Shown here: positions 54,357 through 61,496 of the stretch, piece after piece | Layout of the letters: every line of letters starts with the position of its first letter | Position numbering within the stretch: the first letter of the stretch is position 1 | NCBI GenBank assembly: GCA_035527835.1 | Contig: DATKZS010000140.1 | Location: 62,001-126,000 of the forward strand | From: DATKZS01 sp035527835 [NCBI: bacterium] | GTDB taxonomy: Bacteria > RBG-13-61-14 | Direction: 5' to 3' | Length of the DNA: 64,000 nt | The notes under the pieces: model-generated | Database searches by the model: none | The model's input: only the letters and a program-made list of their open reading frames with translations | Told to the model about the DNA's origin: nothing | Translations under genes and position numbers: made by a program

Positions 54357-55751
54357 TCAAGGTGATATGTCGGGAGCTTTGAAGGGAAGCTCACCGTAAC
54401 TGGAGGCCTCCTGCCCCACCCTCACCGCGATCTCCAGGGCGTCCACGAGGTCGTCGTGGGGGCCGTCGGGGAAGGAGAGGAGCTCGGTGAGGAGGAGGTG
54501 GGCGCCGGTTTCGGGGAAGGCGAGGCGTCCGGTTTGGACCAGGCCCTGGAGGCGCATGGCGCGGGCGATCTTGTCGCGGGTCTGGACGATGGAGCGGACG
54601 GGGAGGCCGGTCTCGGCGCGGAGGCGCTGGGCCATGGCTTCCTGATAGGCGTTGGCCTCGACGCCGATGGCGACGACGGGGGAGCCGGGGGAATCGTGGG
54701 CGGCGAACAGCGCCTTGATGGCGCGGAACTGATCCTCGAAGGAGAGGCGGTCGCGGTGCACGGACAGGACGTGGTAACTTTTGGGCGCGGCCAGGCCGAT
54801 GGTGACGTGGGCGAAGTAGTCGTGATGGTCGTCCCGGCCGATGGCGAGGTCCACGCCCTGGAACTTGCGGACGCAGGCGGGCGCGGGCCTGGTCACGATC
54901 CATTCGGGCCGGAAGATCGCGCCCATCATGGCGGTGACGTCGTTCTGGTACTGGGCGTTGAAGATGGCGGGCCCGGCCTGGTCGCGCTTTTCGCGGAGCA
55001 GCGCGAGCGGGAATTTTTCCTCCCACAGCGCGCGCTCCCCGCCGTTCTCCCCGGTGATGGCGGGCTCGACCAGCGCGGGCATGCCCTTTTTGATGAGCTT
55101 GCCGTAGAGGTCGTCGTGGTGGTAGCGGGTGCCCATGACGTGGAACTCGCCGCCGGGCTCCAGGGTGGGCAGCAGCTCCTTGTAGTACCAGGTCTCGAGC
55201 TTTCGGCGCATGGCCTTGCCCGCGGCCAGGGCCTCGTCCACCACGTCGTCCATGATGATCAGGTCGTAGTGCTTGCTGATGACCGGCCCCATGACGCCCA
55301 TGACCGTAACGGTGGCCTCCTTGGCGGGGGTGAGGCGCGAGCACAGCGCGATCTCGTTCTCGTTCCAGGGCTGCCCGGCGAGCCCGCCGTGGACCTCGAC
55401 GATGGCGGGATTTTTTTCGAGGTGCGCCCGGATCTCGCGGAGGAAGGCTATAGCCTGGGCCGCGGTGTTGGAGACGATGAGGACGCGGAGGTCGGGATTG
55501 AAGAGAATGCGGTACAGGGTGAAGGCGACGGTGAGGATGGTGGACTTGCCGTGGCCGCGGGGAGCGAGCAGCAGCGAGTGGGGGTGGGAGGCGGCGAAGC
55601 GCCACCATTTTTCGTGGAAGGCGGTGAACTCGTAGCCCAAGACGCCGGTGATGAAGGCGCGCGGGTCCGATGGCAGGGCGGGCGGCTCCCAGGATTCGAG
55701 GAGCTTGATCCAGGCATTGGCGATGGCTGCGTCGCCGGGGGATGGTTTCAT
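54357..55751 (-). CDS. Phage terminase large subunit
   Basis: 464 residues from ATG 55751, with GGAGG 7 nt upstream. ATPase domain: Walker A LLAPRGHGKSTIL and Walker B DLIIMDDVVDE. The C-terminal RNase H-type nuclease has VDLAIGRDDHHDYFA, an internal GVEANAYQEAMAQRLRAE and DGPHDDLVDALEIAVRVG. The protein looks intact. Terminases cut and pump DNA into procapsids, but no portal, capsid or tail gene is in the window. It lies downstream of the ParB-like gene. Confidence 0.88.
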   Translation of the reverse strand: MKPSPGDAAIANAWIKLLESWEPPALPSDPRAFITGVLGYEFTAFHEKWWRFAASHPHSLLLAPRGHGKSTILTVAFTLYRILFNPDLRVLIVSNTAAQAIAFLREIRAHLEKNPAIVEVHGGLAGQPWNENEIALCSRLTPAKEATVTVMGVMGPVISKHYDLIIMDDVVDEALAAGKAMRRKLETWYYKELLPTLEPGGEFHVMGTRYHHDDLYGKLIKKGMPALVEPAITGENGGERALWEEKFPLALLREKRDQAGPAIFNAQYQNDVTAMMGAIFRPEWIVTRPAPACVRKFQGVDLAIGRDDHHDYFAHVTIGLAAPKSYHVLSVHRDRLSFEDQFRAIKALFAAHDSPGSPVVAIGVEANAYQEAMAQRLRAETGLPVRSIVQTRDKIARAMRLQGLVQTGRLAFPETGAHLLLTELLSFPDGPHDDLVDALEIAVRVGQEASSYGELPFKAPDISP

Positions 55752-55791
55752 GAGTGATCCTCCATTGGGTGGAAAGGGGGTTGGTTTTTTT

Positions 55792-55888
55792 GAACCACAG
55801 ATGAACACGGATGAACACTGATAAATAAGAAAGATCTTTTTATTCTTTTTTGTTTTCATCCGTGTTTATCCGTGTTCATCTGTGGTTT
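55792..55888. repeat. Iterated-arm inverted repeat (GAACACGGAT unit)
   Basis: The left arm (55792-55815) is GAACCACAGATGAACACGGA and then TGAACACTGAT. The right arm (55855-55888) is ATCCGTGTTTATCCGTGTTC then ATCTGTGGTTTC. It sits between terminase and the ParB-like gene, inside a gene cluster on one strand. Confidence 0.88.
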
Positions 55889-55906
55889 CCTTCCTAAACC
55901 TTCTGA

Positions 55907-56545
55907 TCAACCGCGGACTGAAAGATAGGTTTCGCATACACCGGCCAGCGCCTCGCCTGCTTCGGCGACGTGGAAGTGCTTTTGCGCGCCGGCGATGGCC
56001 GCGTCAATGATTTTTTTTTGTTCGGGGCTGACCACGGCGGCGAAGAGCTCGAGCTGGGGCGGCGCGACCGGAGCGACATTGATGGCGCGGAGGGCGGCTT
56101 CCACCTTGTCCTGATCGGCCAGGGCCTTGAGCTCTTCGAGCTCGAAGGCGGACCAGGGCAGCAGGCGGCCAAGCGCTTCGGTCTCAAGCTCGCGGCTGAG
56201 CTCGGCGACCAGGTCGGCCAGGCGGTCGGGGTCGTTCTCGCCGCGGAAGCCGTTCATCTGGAGGGTCTTTACACGGGCCTCGGTGTCGCCAAGCGGCAGG
56301 GCCACGCAGGGGATGCGGGGCAGGCCCAGCTCGCGGGCGATCCGGAAGCGGTGCTCGCCGTCCACGATCTCGAAGCGAGAGCCACGGGGCCGCACCAGGA
56401 TCGGGGCCATGAAGCCGCGGCGCCGGATCTCGGCGGCGAGCTTATGGAGCTTGTCCGGCGCGAGCCGGTTCGGGTTCCACGGGTTCGGATCCAAGAGGTC
56501 CGCGCTGATCCATTCGATCGCGAGCCGGGGCGATGATGAGTCCAT
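55907..56545 (-). CDS. ParB-like nuclease domain protein
   Basis: A 212-residue protein with an N-terminal ParB/Srx domain: LLDPNPWNPNRLAPDKLHKL, IRRRGFMAPILVRPRGSRFE, the IVDGEHRFRIARELGLPRIP box that binds CTP in ParB relatives, and VKTLQMNGFRGENDPDRLAD. The C-terminus (ELETEALGRLLPWSAFELEE) is helical. Phage-encoded members often regulate or modify DNA. Its first 104 nt overlap the methyltransferase gene in a different frame. Confidence 0.85.
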   Translation of the reverse strand: MDSSSPRLAIEWISADLLDPNPWNPNRLAPDKLHKLAAEIRRRGFMAPILVRPRGSRFEIVDGEHRFRIARELGLPRIPCVALPLGDTEARVKTLQMNGFRGENDPDRLADLVAELSRELETEALGRLLPWSAFELEELKALADQDKVEAALRAINVAPVAPPQLELFAAVVSPEQKKIIDAAIAGAQKHFHVAEAGEALAGVCETYLSVRG

Positions 56546-57173
56546 AATACATTACCCTCCTTCCCTTGGCCCATGAGGCCGTGAAGTACGAGGCCGTGAG
56601 GCCGTATTTCTTTGCGAGCTCCTTCCAGAAGCCGCGCACCAGGAGCTCGTACTCGGAAGCGGAGAGCGAGCGGGTGCGGGCGAGGCGATGATCAGGGGCC
56701 GCGACCTGGTAGGCGGCGGGCGTGATTCTCTGGCCGCGCAAAAGGGCCATGCGGCCGCCGTCGGTCACTGCCACCGCCGTCCTCTCCCGGACCCGGTGGT
56801 GGGCGAAGGCCTGGGCGATGAGCGGGTGCGGGTTGCCGTAGGCGTCAAAGTCCATGAAGGTCACGTCCGCGAGCCCGGGCAGGATGGCGCGGACAAAATC
56901 GCGGTTGTCCATGGCATAGGCCGTGAGCGCCGGCCCCGGCCGGTTCGCGGCTGCTTGCTCCCGGGCCCGGGCCAGGAGGCGGGCCAGCTTGGCGGGGTCC
57001 TTCTCCACGGCGTGGACGGCCGCGAACCCGCCGTAGAGTCCGGCCAGGATCCGGCCCTCTCCGGCGAAGAAATCCACGGCGGCCTTCGGGGCAACCAAGC
57101 GGATGAGCCGCGAGCGCAGCAGCCGCTTGAGCTCGGGGAAGGCGTGGTCGGTCTTCTTCTTTTCCCGGGTCAT
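56442..57173 (-). CDS. SAM-dependent methyltransferase (Trm1-like fold)
   Basis: 243 residues from ATG 57173; GTG 57179 is an alternative. Rossmann motif I is KAAVDFFAGEGRILAGLYGG, the acidic AVEKDPAKLARLL follows, then YAMDNRDFVRAILPGLADV and a catalytic-type VTFMDFDAYGNPHPLIAQAF. The last resembles tRNA methyltransferase Trm1 (D-x-D-P-Y-G-S-P), but the N-P here is also close to DNA N-methyltransferase loops. Its C-terminus is overlapped for 104 nt by the ParB-like gene. Substrate unknown. Confidence 0.75.
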   Translation of the reverse strand: MTREKKKTDHAFPELKRLLRSRLIRLVAPKAAVDFFAGEGRILAGLYGGFAAVHAVEKDPAKLARLLARAREQAAANRPGPALTAYAMDNRDFVRAILPGLADVTFMDFDAYGNPHPLIAQAFAHHRVRERTAVAVTDGGRMALLRGQRITPAAYQVAAPDHRLARTRSLSASEYELLVRGFWKELAKKYGLTASYFTASWAKGRRVMYYGLIIAPARDRMDQRGPLGSEPVEPEPARAGQAP

Positions 57174-57194
57174 GATCACGTTCCCGCCAAATCA

Positions 57195-57253
57195 AAAGGA
57201 TCGAGGGGTTCCGGAAGATTAGCTCGATTCCCGCTCCTCGATCCTCGCTCCTT
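57195..57253. repeat. Iterated-arm inverted repeat (GGATCGAG unit)
   Basis: AAAGGATCGAGGGGTTCCGG (57195 on) against CTCCTCGATCCTCGCTCCTT (57234-57253), with a shorter CGATTCCCG repeat between. It lies in the divergent gap between the methyltransferase and SPL-type genes. Confidence 0.75.
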
Positions 57254-57364
57254 AAAATGCCCCAAGATAAAAATGCTTATTAGTTTGAAAAGAAAGTTGC
57301 CGGGATACTTGACAATATGAGTGGAAATGCCATAATCTAGGGGTGACGATGAAGGAGGACGGGG

Positions 57365-58651
57365 ATGGGCAAGCTGAAACACCGGGACCGGGCGCCGGAG
57401 GAGGCGCCGGACGGCGAGGAGCGGTTGGAGGACCAGGAAGCCCAGGCGGCGGCGGCGGAGGCCGAGATCGAGCTCAAGGAGGAGATGAACCGGGTGTCGG
57501 AGCGGGAGTATCAGCGGATGGCGGCGGACCTGCGCTGGGAGGTCCTGGAGTACATTGACGCGCACCCGGACAAGCCGGTGGAGGCGGTGGCGGGCCTGTT
57601 CGGCCTGAAGGAGGGGACGCTTCGGGCGTGGAAGGCGCACCGGACCATGGGCACGTACCAGAACGGCCAGGCCCCGGAGGCTCCGGCGCGGGGGCGGGAG
57701 GAGCCGGGGCGGGCGCCGGCCCGGAAGGCCCGGCAGTCCCCGCTGTTCAAGGAGAAGAAGGAGTCCCGTCCGCCGCGGTTTTTGGAGCGCAAGCGCTACT
57801 CGAACTTCATCCACTATTTCGACAAGACGCCTCCGGGGATCGTGTGCCCGCACTTCTACATCCTGGCTCACGCCAACGGGTGCCCCTACGCCTGCGACTA
57901 CTGCTACCTCCGGCTCACGCTGCGGCACTACCCGGAGCCCACGGTGTTCACCAACACGGCGCGGCTGTTCCAGGAGCTCCGGGACTGGCTGCTCAGCCTG
58001 GAGACGCCGTCTCTGCTGAACACGGGCGAGCTCTCGGACAGCCTGGCGTGGGACCGGGAGACCGAGCTCAGCATGAACCTGATCCCGCTGTTTGACAACC
58101 AGAAGCGGCACAAGGTCCTGTTCCTCACCAAGTCCCAGGCGGTGGACAACCTGCTCAAGATGGAGCCGTCGGCGCAGGCGGTGGTGAGCTTCTCGGTGAA
58201 CGCGGAGGCGGTGGCGAGGAAGTACGAGCGGGGAGCTCCGGCGCCGGGGGCCCGGCTCCAGGCGGCGAAGCAGCTCCGGGAGGCGGGCTGGGAGGTCAGG
58301 GTGCGGCTCGATCCGCTTTTGCCGGTCGAGGGCTGGCAAGACCATTACGGCGGGATCATCGAGCAAATCAACGGGGTCGGGCCCTCGGTGGTGACGCTCG
58401 GGTCGCTCCGCTATTTCCGGAACCTGCTCGCGCACGCGCCGGCCGAGACCGACGTGTTCGGGATGGGCGTTGACCACGGCGACCCCGACGGCCGGCTCCG
58501 GGTGGCGGAACAAACCCGGCAGGAGATGTACCGCTTCTGCCTGGAGCGGCTCAAATGTCTCCGCATCGGGCTGTGCAAGGAGACCGAAAAAATGCACCGG
58601 GCGCTCGGGCTGCCCGGGGCCCACCAGTCGTGCAACTGCACTATTGAATAG
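57365..58651 (+). CDS. Spore photoproduct lyase-family radical SAM protein with N-terminal HTH
   Basis: A 428-residue protein; AAGGAGG lies 7 nt before ATG 57365. Residues about 55-93 (LRWEVLEYIDAHPDKPVEAV, then FGLKEGTLRAWKAHR) form a helix-turn-helix like those of terminase small subunits. The radical SAM motif C173-x3-C177-x2-C180 lies in NGCPYACDYCYLRL, typical of SPL-family proteins. TGELSDSLAWDRETELSMNL and VRLDPLLPVEG fit the same family. Classical SPL repairs UV spore photoproduct; its role beside terminase genes is unknown. It is divergent from the methyltransferase gene. Confidence 0.85.
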   Translation: MGKLKHRDRAPEEAPDGEERLEDQEAQAAAAEAEIELKEEMNRVSEREYQRMAADLRWEVLEYIDAHPDKPVEAVAGLFGLKEGTLRAWKAHRTMGTYQNGQAPEAPARGREEPGRAPARKARQSPLFKEKKESRPPRFLERKRYSNFIHYFDKTPPGIVCPHFYILAHANGCPYACDYCYLRLTLRHYPEPTVFTNTARLFQELRDWLLSLETPSLLNTGELSDSLAWDRETELSMNLIPLFDNQKRHKVLFLTKSQAVDNLLKMEPSAQAVVSFSVNAEAVARKYERGAPAPGARLQAAKQLREAGWEVRVRLDPLLPVEGWQDHYGGIIEQINGVGPSVVTLGSLRYFRNLLAHAPAETDVFGMGVDHGDPDGRLRVAEQTRQEMYRFCLERLKCLRIGLCKETEKMHRALGLPGAHQSCNCTIE

Positions 58652-59093
58652 CGCCGGCATCGTCCCCCGTCTCCCCGTCCTCCGCCGGTCCCGGCCCCTC
58701 CGGGCCGGCCGGCGCGCACGCCGCCGCTTTTTCCCTGAGCCCCGCGATGATCTCACTCAGCACCGCGCCGCGCCCGATCACCGGCTTGAGCCGCGACGCC
58801 CCGGAAATGGCCTCCCAGATCACCCCGAGCTCCCGCGGCAACTCCACTCCACCCATTCCCTTGAGCTGTTCGGCGATGATGCGGAGCTGGATCTCGATGG
58901 ACTTGAGCACCATTTGGCCGTGCTTGAGCCCGTCCCCGTCAGCTCCCGCCTCCTCCGGGCCGGAGGGTTGCACGACGTAGCGCAGGCTCAGCATCTTCAC
59001 CGCCTGGACCTCGGCGAACAGCTTTGACACCTGGGCCATCAACTCGGACGGACCAGCGGCGGACACCGCTACATTAGACTGAATTTCATCCAT
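58641..59093 (-). CDS. Hypothetical protein of the phage-like cluster
   Basis: 150 residues from ATG 59093, with GAGGAGACG 8 nt upstream. Helical and soluble: SELMAQVSKLFAEVQAVKML, KSIEIQLRIIAEQLKGMGGV and a Gly/Pro-rich C-terminus. It overlaps the SPL-type gene's end by 11 nt in antisense. No family recognised; helical proteins of this size occur in phage packaging modules. Confidence 0.55.
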   Translation of the reverse strand: MDEIQSNVAVSAAGPSELMAQVSKLFAEVQAVKMLSLRYVVQPSGPEEAGADGDGLKHGQMVLKSIEIQLRIIAEQLKGMGGVELPRELGVIWEAISGASRLKPVIGRGAVLSEIIAGLREKAAACAPAGPEGPGPAEDGETGDDAGAIQ

Positions 59094-59112
59094 GGAATTA
59101 CGTCTCCTCGTT

Positions 59113-59183
59113 AAAGAAGGATCGAGCAGCGAACAACGAGGATCGAGGGGATTCGGCAAGTTCCCTCGATTCTCGCTCCTTTT
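59113..59183. repeat. Iterated-arm inverted repeat (GGATCGAG unit)
   Basis: AAAGAAGGATCGAGCAGCGA and ACAACGAGGATCGAGGGG (59113-59154) pair with TCCCTCGATTCTCGCTCCTT (59162-59181). Third locus with this unit. Confidence 0.8.
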
Positions 59184-59608
59184 AATGATTTCAGGGCACC
59201 ACCTGCCGGCATGATGAAATGTCCCCCTATAATTTGGAAGATGGTCGCACCCATTATTACCTTTTTACACACATTAAAAATCTTAGTTTACTGAAAGTAC
59301 CATGCCTTTCAGAGCATGGGCCTGATAAATCAAGGAATTTATTAAAAATAAGCTGGTTAGTGAATGGAAAGGGGCAATAGGCCATAAATTTTTACTCCTC
59401 CTACTCCGCTAAATTATTAGAACGGTTCATTAACCGCTCCGGGCAAGGGGCGCCGGCTCGGTTTTTGATGGCATAACATATTGATATTTAACGATTATAT
59501 TTTATTATTCCATATTTTAATATTTGGCTTATAGCCCGTCTCTTTAATTACTTGGTTCGTTACGGCAATTAGTTGAAACAACAATGAAAAATGCTTTGCC
59601 CCCCCGAT
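59184..59608. other. AT-rich gene-free spacer
   Basis: About 425 nt with no credible gene and clearly lower GC than the flanks. It precedes the sigma-54-like promoter. Nothing else recognised. Confidence 0.5.
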
Positions 59609-59624
59609 TGGCATATCAATTGCT
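59609..59624 (+). promoter_or_regulatory. Sigma-54-type promoter
   Basis: TGGCATATCAATTGCT matches the -24/-12 consensus with GG (59610-59611) and GC (59622-59623) at the required spacing. Transcription would start near 59635, just before the GGAGGGAGG ribosome-binding site of the 59652 gene. No upstream activator site was identified. Confidence 0.55.
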
Positions 59625-59651
59625 TAAAGATAATAGGAGGGAGGATTCGTC

Positions 59652-59924
59652 ATGGCCAAGGCAAACGAGACGCGCATCGTGATCATGAACAACGATCTCA
59701 TGAAGCTCTATGATATGCACACTGCTATTAGAGGCGATGACATCGAACCCATTACCTTTTACGACCCCCAGGAGTGCCTCGAGATGATGGTCGAGGTTGA
59801 CGAGGAAGACTTGAATCTCAATACCGAGAAAAAGTCCGGGTCCAAGGCCGAGCGGCTGGCCAAGCAGTGGGGCGAGCTCGAGCTTCGGCTTTCCTTTTTC
59901 GCCGGCGCCTACAAGTGGCAATAA
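59652..59924 (+). CDS. Small acidic orphan protein
   Basis: 90 residues; ATG 59652 has GGAGGGAGGA 8 nt upstream. Visible are TRIVIMNNDLMKLYDMHTAI, an acidic stretch CLEMMVEVDEEDLNLN and a C-terminal ELRLSFFAGAYKWQ. No family recognised. Its sigma-54-like promoter suggests activator-dependent, condition-specific expression. Confidence 0.6.
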   Translation: MAKANETRIVIMNNDLMKLYDMHTAIRGDDIEPITFYDPQECLEMMVEVDEEDLNLNTEKKSGSKAERLAKQWGELELRLSFFAGAYKWQ

Positions 59925-60155
59925 GCTGGTCCTCGGTTTCCCTGACCGCGGAAGGCTTTAAGCCACTTTCCTTTTCCCCCGCAAATTTATTGAGCCCGGA
60001 ATCTTGCAGCGCTGCCCCGGCCCCGCCGTTCCCCGAGCCTGCTTGCTCCGTGACTCGCCCTGGAAAAGCCGCTCATTCAGCGCATCTCCCGGCTTCGCGG
60101 GCCCAGTGCCCGGCCAGGAGAATGGACCTTGACGGCCGTGAAAAATATTTCGCGA
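59925..60155. other. Gene-free spacer
   Basis: GC-rich sequence with no supported gene. It precedes the promoter/operator of the XRE regulator. Confidence 0.5.
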
Positions 60156-60193
60156 GGCCCCCGCTTGACACGGGGGCCAATTCCTATTAGAAT
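60156..60193 (+). promoter_or_regulatory. Strong promoter with operator palindrome, XRE regulator
   Basis: TTGACA (60165-60170), a 17-nt spacer, then TAGAAT (60188-60193). A perfect inverted repeat, GGCCCCCG (60156-60163) and CGGGGGCC (60171-60178), exactly brackets the -35 box, so a bound repressor would block RNA polymerase. Confidence 0.7.
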
Positions 60194-60281
60194 TTAGATT
60201 CGAGAGGGGAGTAAGGGAACCAATTCTGACGCATTCTTTGGCATTATCCCTTCATTAACAATTCAGGGTCATAGAGATCAT

Positions 60282-60299
60282 CATGTCGCGTGACATGAG
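60282..60299 (+). promoter_or_regulatory. Second operator-like palindrome in the leader
   Basis: TCATGTC-GCGT-GACATGA is a perfect 7-bp inverted repeat 45 nt before the XRE start, typical in size for a dimeric HTH repressor site. Confidence 0.6.
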
Positions 60300-60344
60300 A
60301 TTGACGGGTGTATTTAAATTCAGGAACAAGGGGATAACTGAAAC

Positions 60345-60743
60345 ATGAAGACTCTATCGGAAAGGATCAAGGCTCTGCGTCTGCCTGGCGAGACCCAGGC
60401 CCAGTTCGCCGACCGCTTGGGCACCACCCAGGCCTCCATCAGCCGCTATCTTAACGGGCGCCACCCGGACCGGGCCACCCTGATCAAGATCGCGAAGGCC
60501 ACCTCGGTCACCTTGGACTGGCTGCTCACCGGCCAGGGACCAATGGCCGCGGACAAGGCCGCGGAAAGCAGCGGCGACCCCGAACTGCTTATGGCCGCGC
60601 TCGCCTATCTTGGCGCCGTGCGCTCCATCCCGGCCAAGGATCGGACCTCGGTCCAGGAAATGGTCCGCGACGTGGTGGAGAACAAGGAAGTGCGCAAGAA
60701 CGCGCTCTCGCACTGGGAGGCGTTCAAGAAGGGCGGGAAATAG
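60345..60743 (+). CDS. XRE-family transcriptional regulator
   Basis: A 132-residue protein with an N-terminal HTH_3 domain (ETQAQFADRLGTTQASISRY, LNGRHPDRATLIKIAKATSV) and the TLDWLLTGQGP motif that usually closes it. The C-terminal helical part (EMVRDVVENKEVRKNALSHW) may mediate oligomerisation. Two operator-like palindromes upstream suggest autoregulation. No adjacent toxin or phage gene explains its target. Confidence 0.85.
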   Translation: MKTLSERIKALRLPGETQAQFADRLGTTQASISRYLNGRHPDRATLIKIAKATSVTLDWLLTGQGPMAADKAAESSGDPELLMAALAYLGAVRSIPAKDRTSVQEMVRDVVENKEVRKNALSHWEAFKKGGK

Positions 60744-60868
60744 CTCCTGCCCTCGCGCCGCGGTCCAGCATCGCTTCAAGACTTGGAGCATGGATGCCGG
60801 CCCGGGTCCGCCCTGGCGCGGGAGCGGGACCGGCATCAGTTGATGGACGGCCGCGCGGAGCATGATCC

Positions 60869-61423
60869 ATGCAATCCGCAACTTCATCTTCGGGCGTGAG
60901 GCCCGCCGAGCGCCCCTCCGCCCCGGTCCTGGGCGCCCGGGCTGTCGTGGGCGCAGGCGCCATGGCCCGCATCTTCCGCGGCATTATCGAGGCCGCGACC
61001 GGCATCACCCCGGAAATCCGCGCCCGCTTTGCCGACGAGTCGCTGTGCCGGCGCTGCGGACGATGCTGCCTCTCCGGCGTCCGGGTCAAGGACCGCATGA
61101 TCATGATCCCGGACCTGCCCTGCCGCTACCTCCGCTCCGAACCCGGCGGCAAGACCTCGTGCGCGGTCTATCAAAGCCGCGGACTCACCGCATGGTGCCA
61201 GAAGGTATGCGTCGAGTCCATCAGAAAGGACCTCTTCGGCCCCGACTGCCCCTATGTCCAGGGACTGCCCCACTACCACGGCAAGATCGAGATCAGTGAA
61301 GACGAGTTCGATGAGATCACGCCCATCCTCAGAAACGTCTTCAAGCTCGTGGACAAGCCCGACTACGTCCGCCACTCCGACTGGGACCGCTTCGTCCACC
61401 AGGTCCTCGAACTGCCCCGGTAG
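60869..61423 (+). CDS. YkgJ-type Cys-cluster (zinc/iron-chelating) protein
   Basis: 184 residues from ATG 60869 (GGAG 9 nt upstream) or 153 from ATG 60962. The signature C-x2-C-x2-C-C lies in DESLCRRCGRCCLSGV, with further Cys in LPCRYL, SCAVYQSRG and TAWCQKVC and a late DCPYV. The family is thought to bind iron-sulfur or zinc. Function unknown. A GCGGGACA hairpin follows the stop. Confidence 0.8.
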   Translation: MQSATSSSGVRPAERPSAPVLGARAVVGAGAMARIFRGIIEAATGITPEIRARFADESLCRRCGRCCLSGVRVKDRMIMIPDLPCRYLRSEPGGKTSCAVYQSRGLTAWCQKVCVESIRKDLFGPDCPYVQGLPHYHGKIEISEDEFDEITPILRNVFKLVDKPDYVRHSDWDRFVHQVLELPR

Positions 61424-61443
61424 GCGGGACAATCTTGTCCCGC
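61424..61443. repeat. GCGGGACA hairpin, terminator-like
   Basis: GCGGGACA-ATCT-TGTCCCGC, a perfect 8-bp stem directly after the YkgJ-type stop. Related in form to 16554-16575. Confidence 0.6.
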
Positions 61444-61496
61444 GCGTCCGGCATTTGCGCCTCCGATTTGATTACGTCGTTGAAAAGTGCCGCGCC

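Noticed and set aside
56573-56607. GAGGCCGTGA repeats resembling an iterated arm
   Set aside because: They lie inside the methyltransferase coding sequence (YGLTASYFTAS) and have no complementary arm.
54357-59093. Complete prophage
   Set aside because: Terminase is present but no portal, capsid, tail, lysis or integrase gene could be seen.
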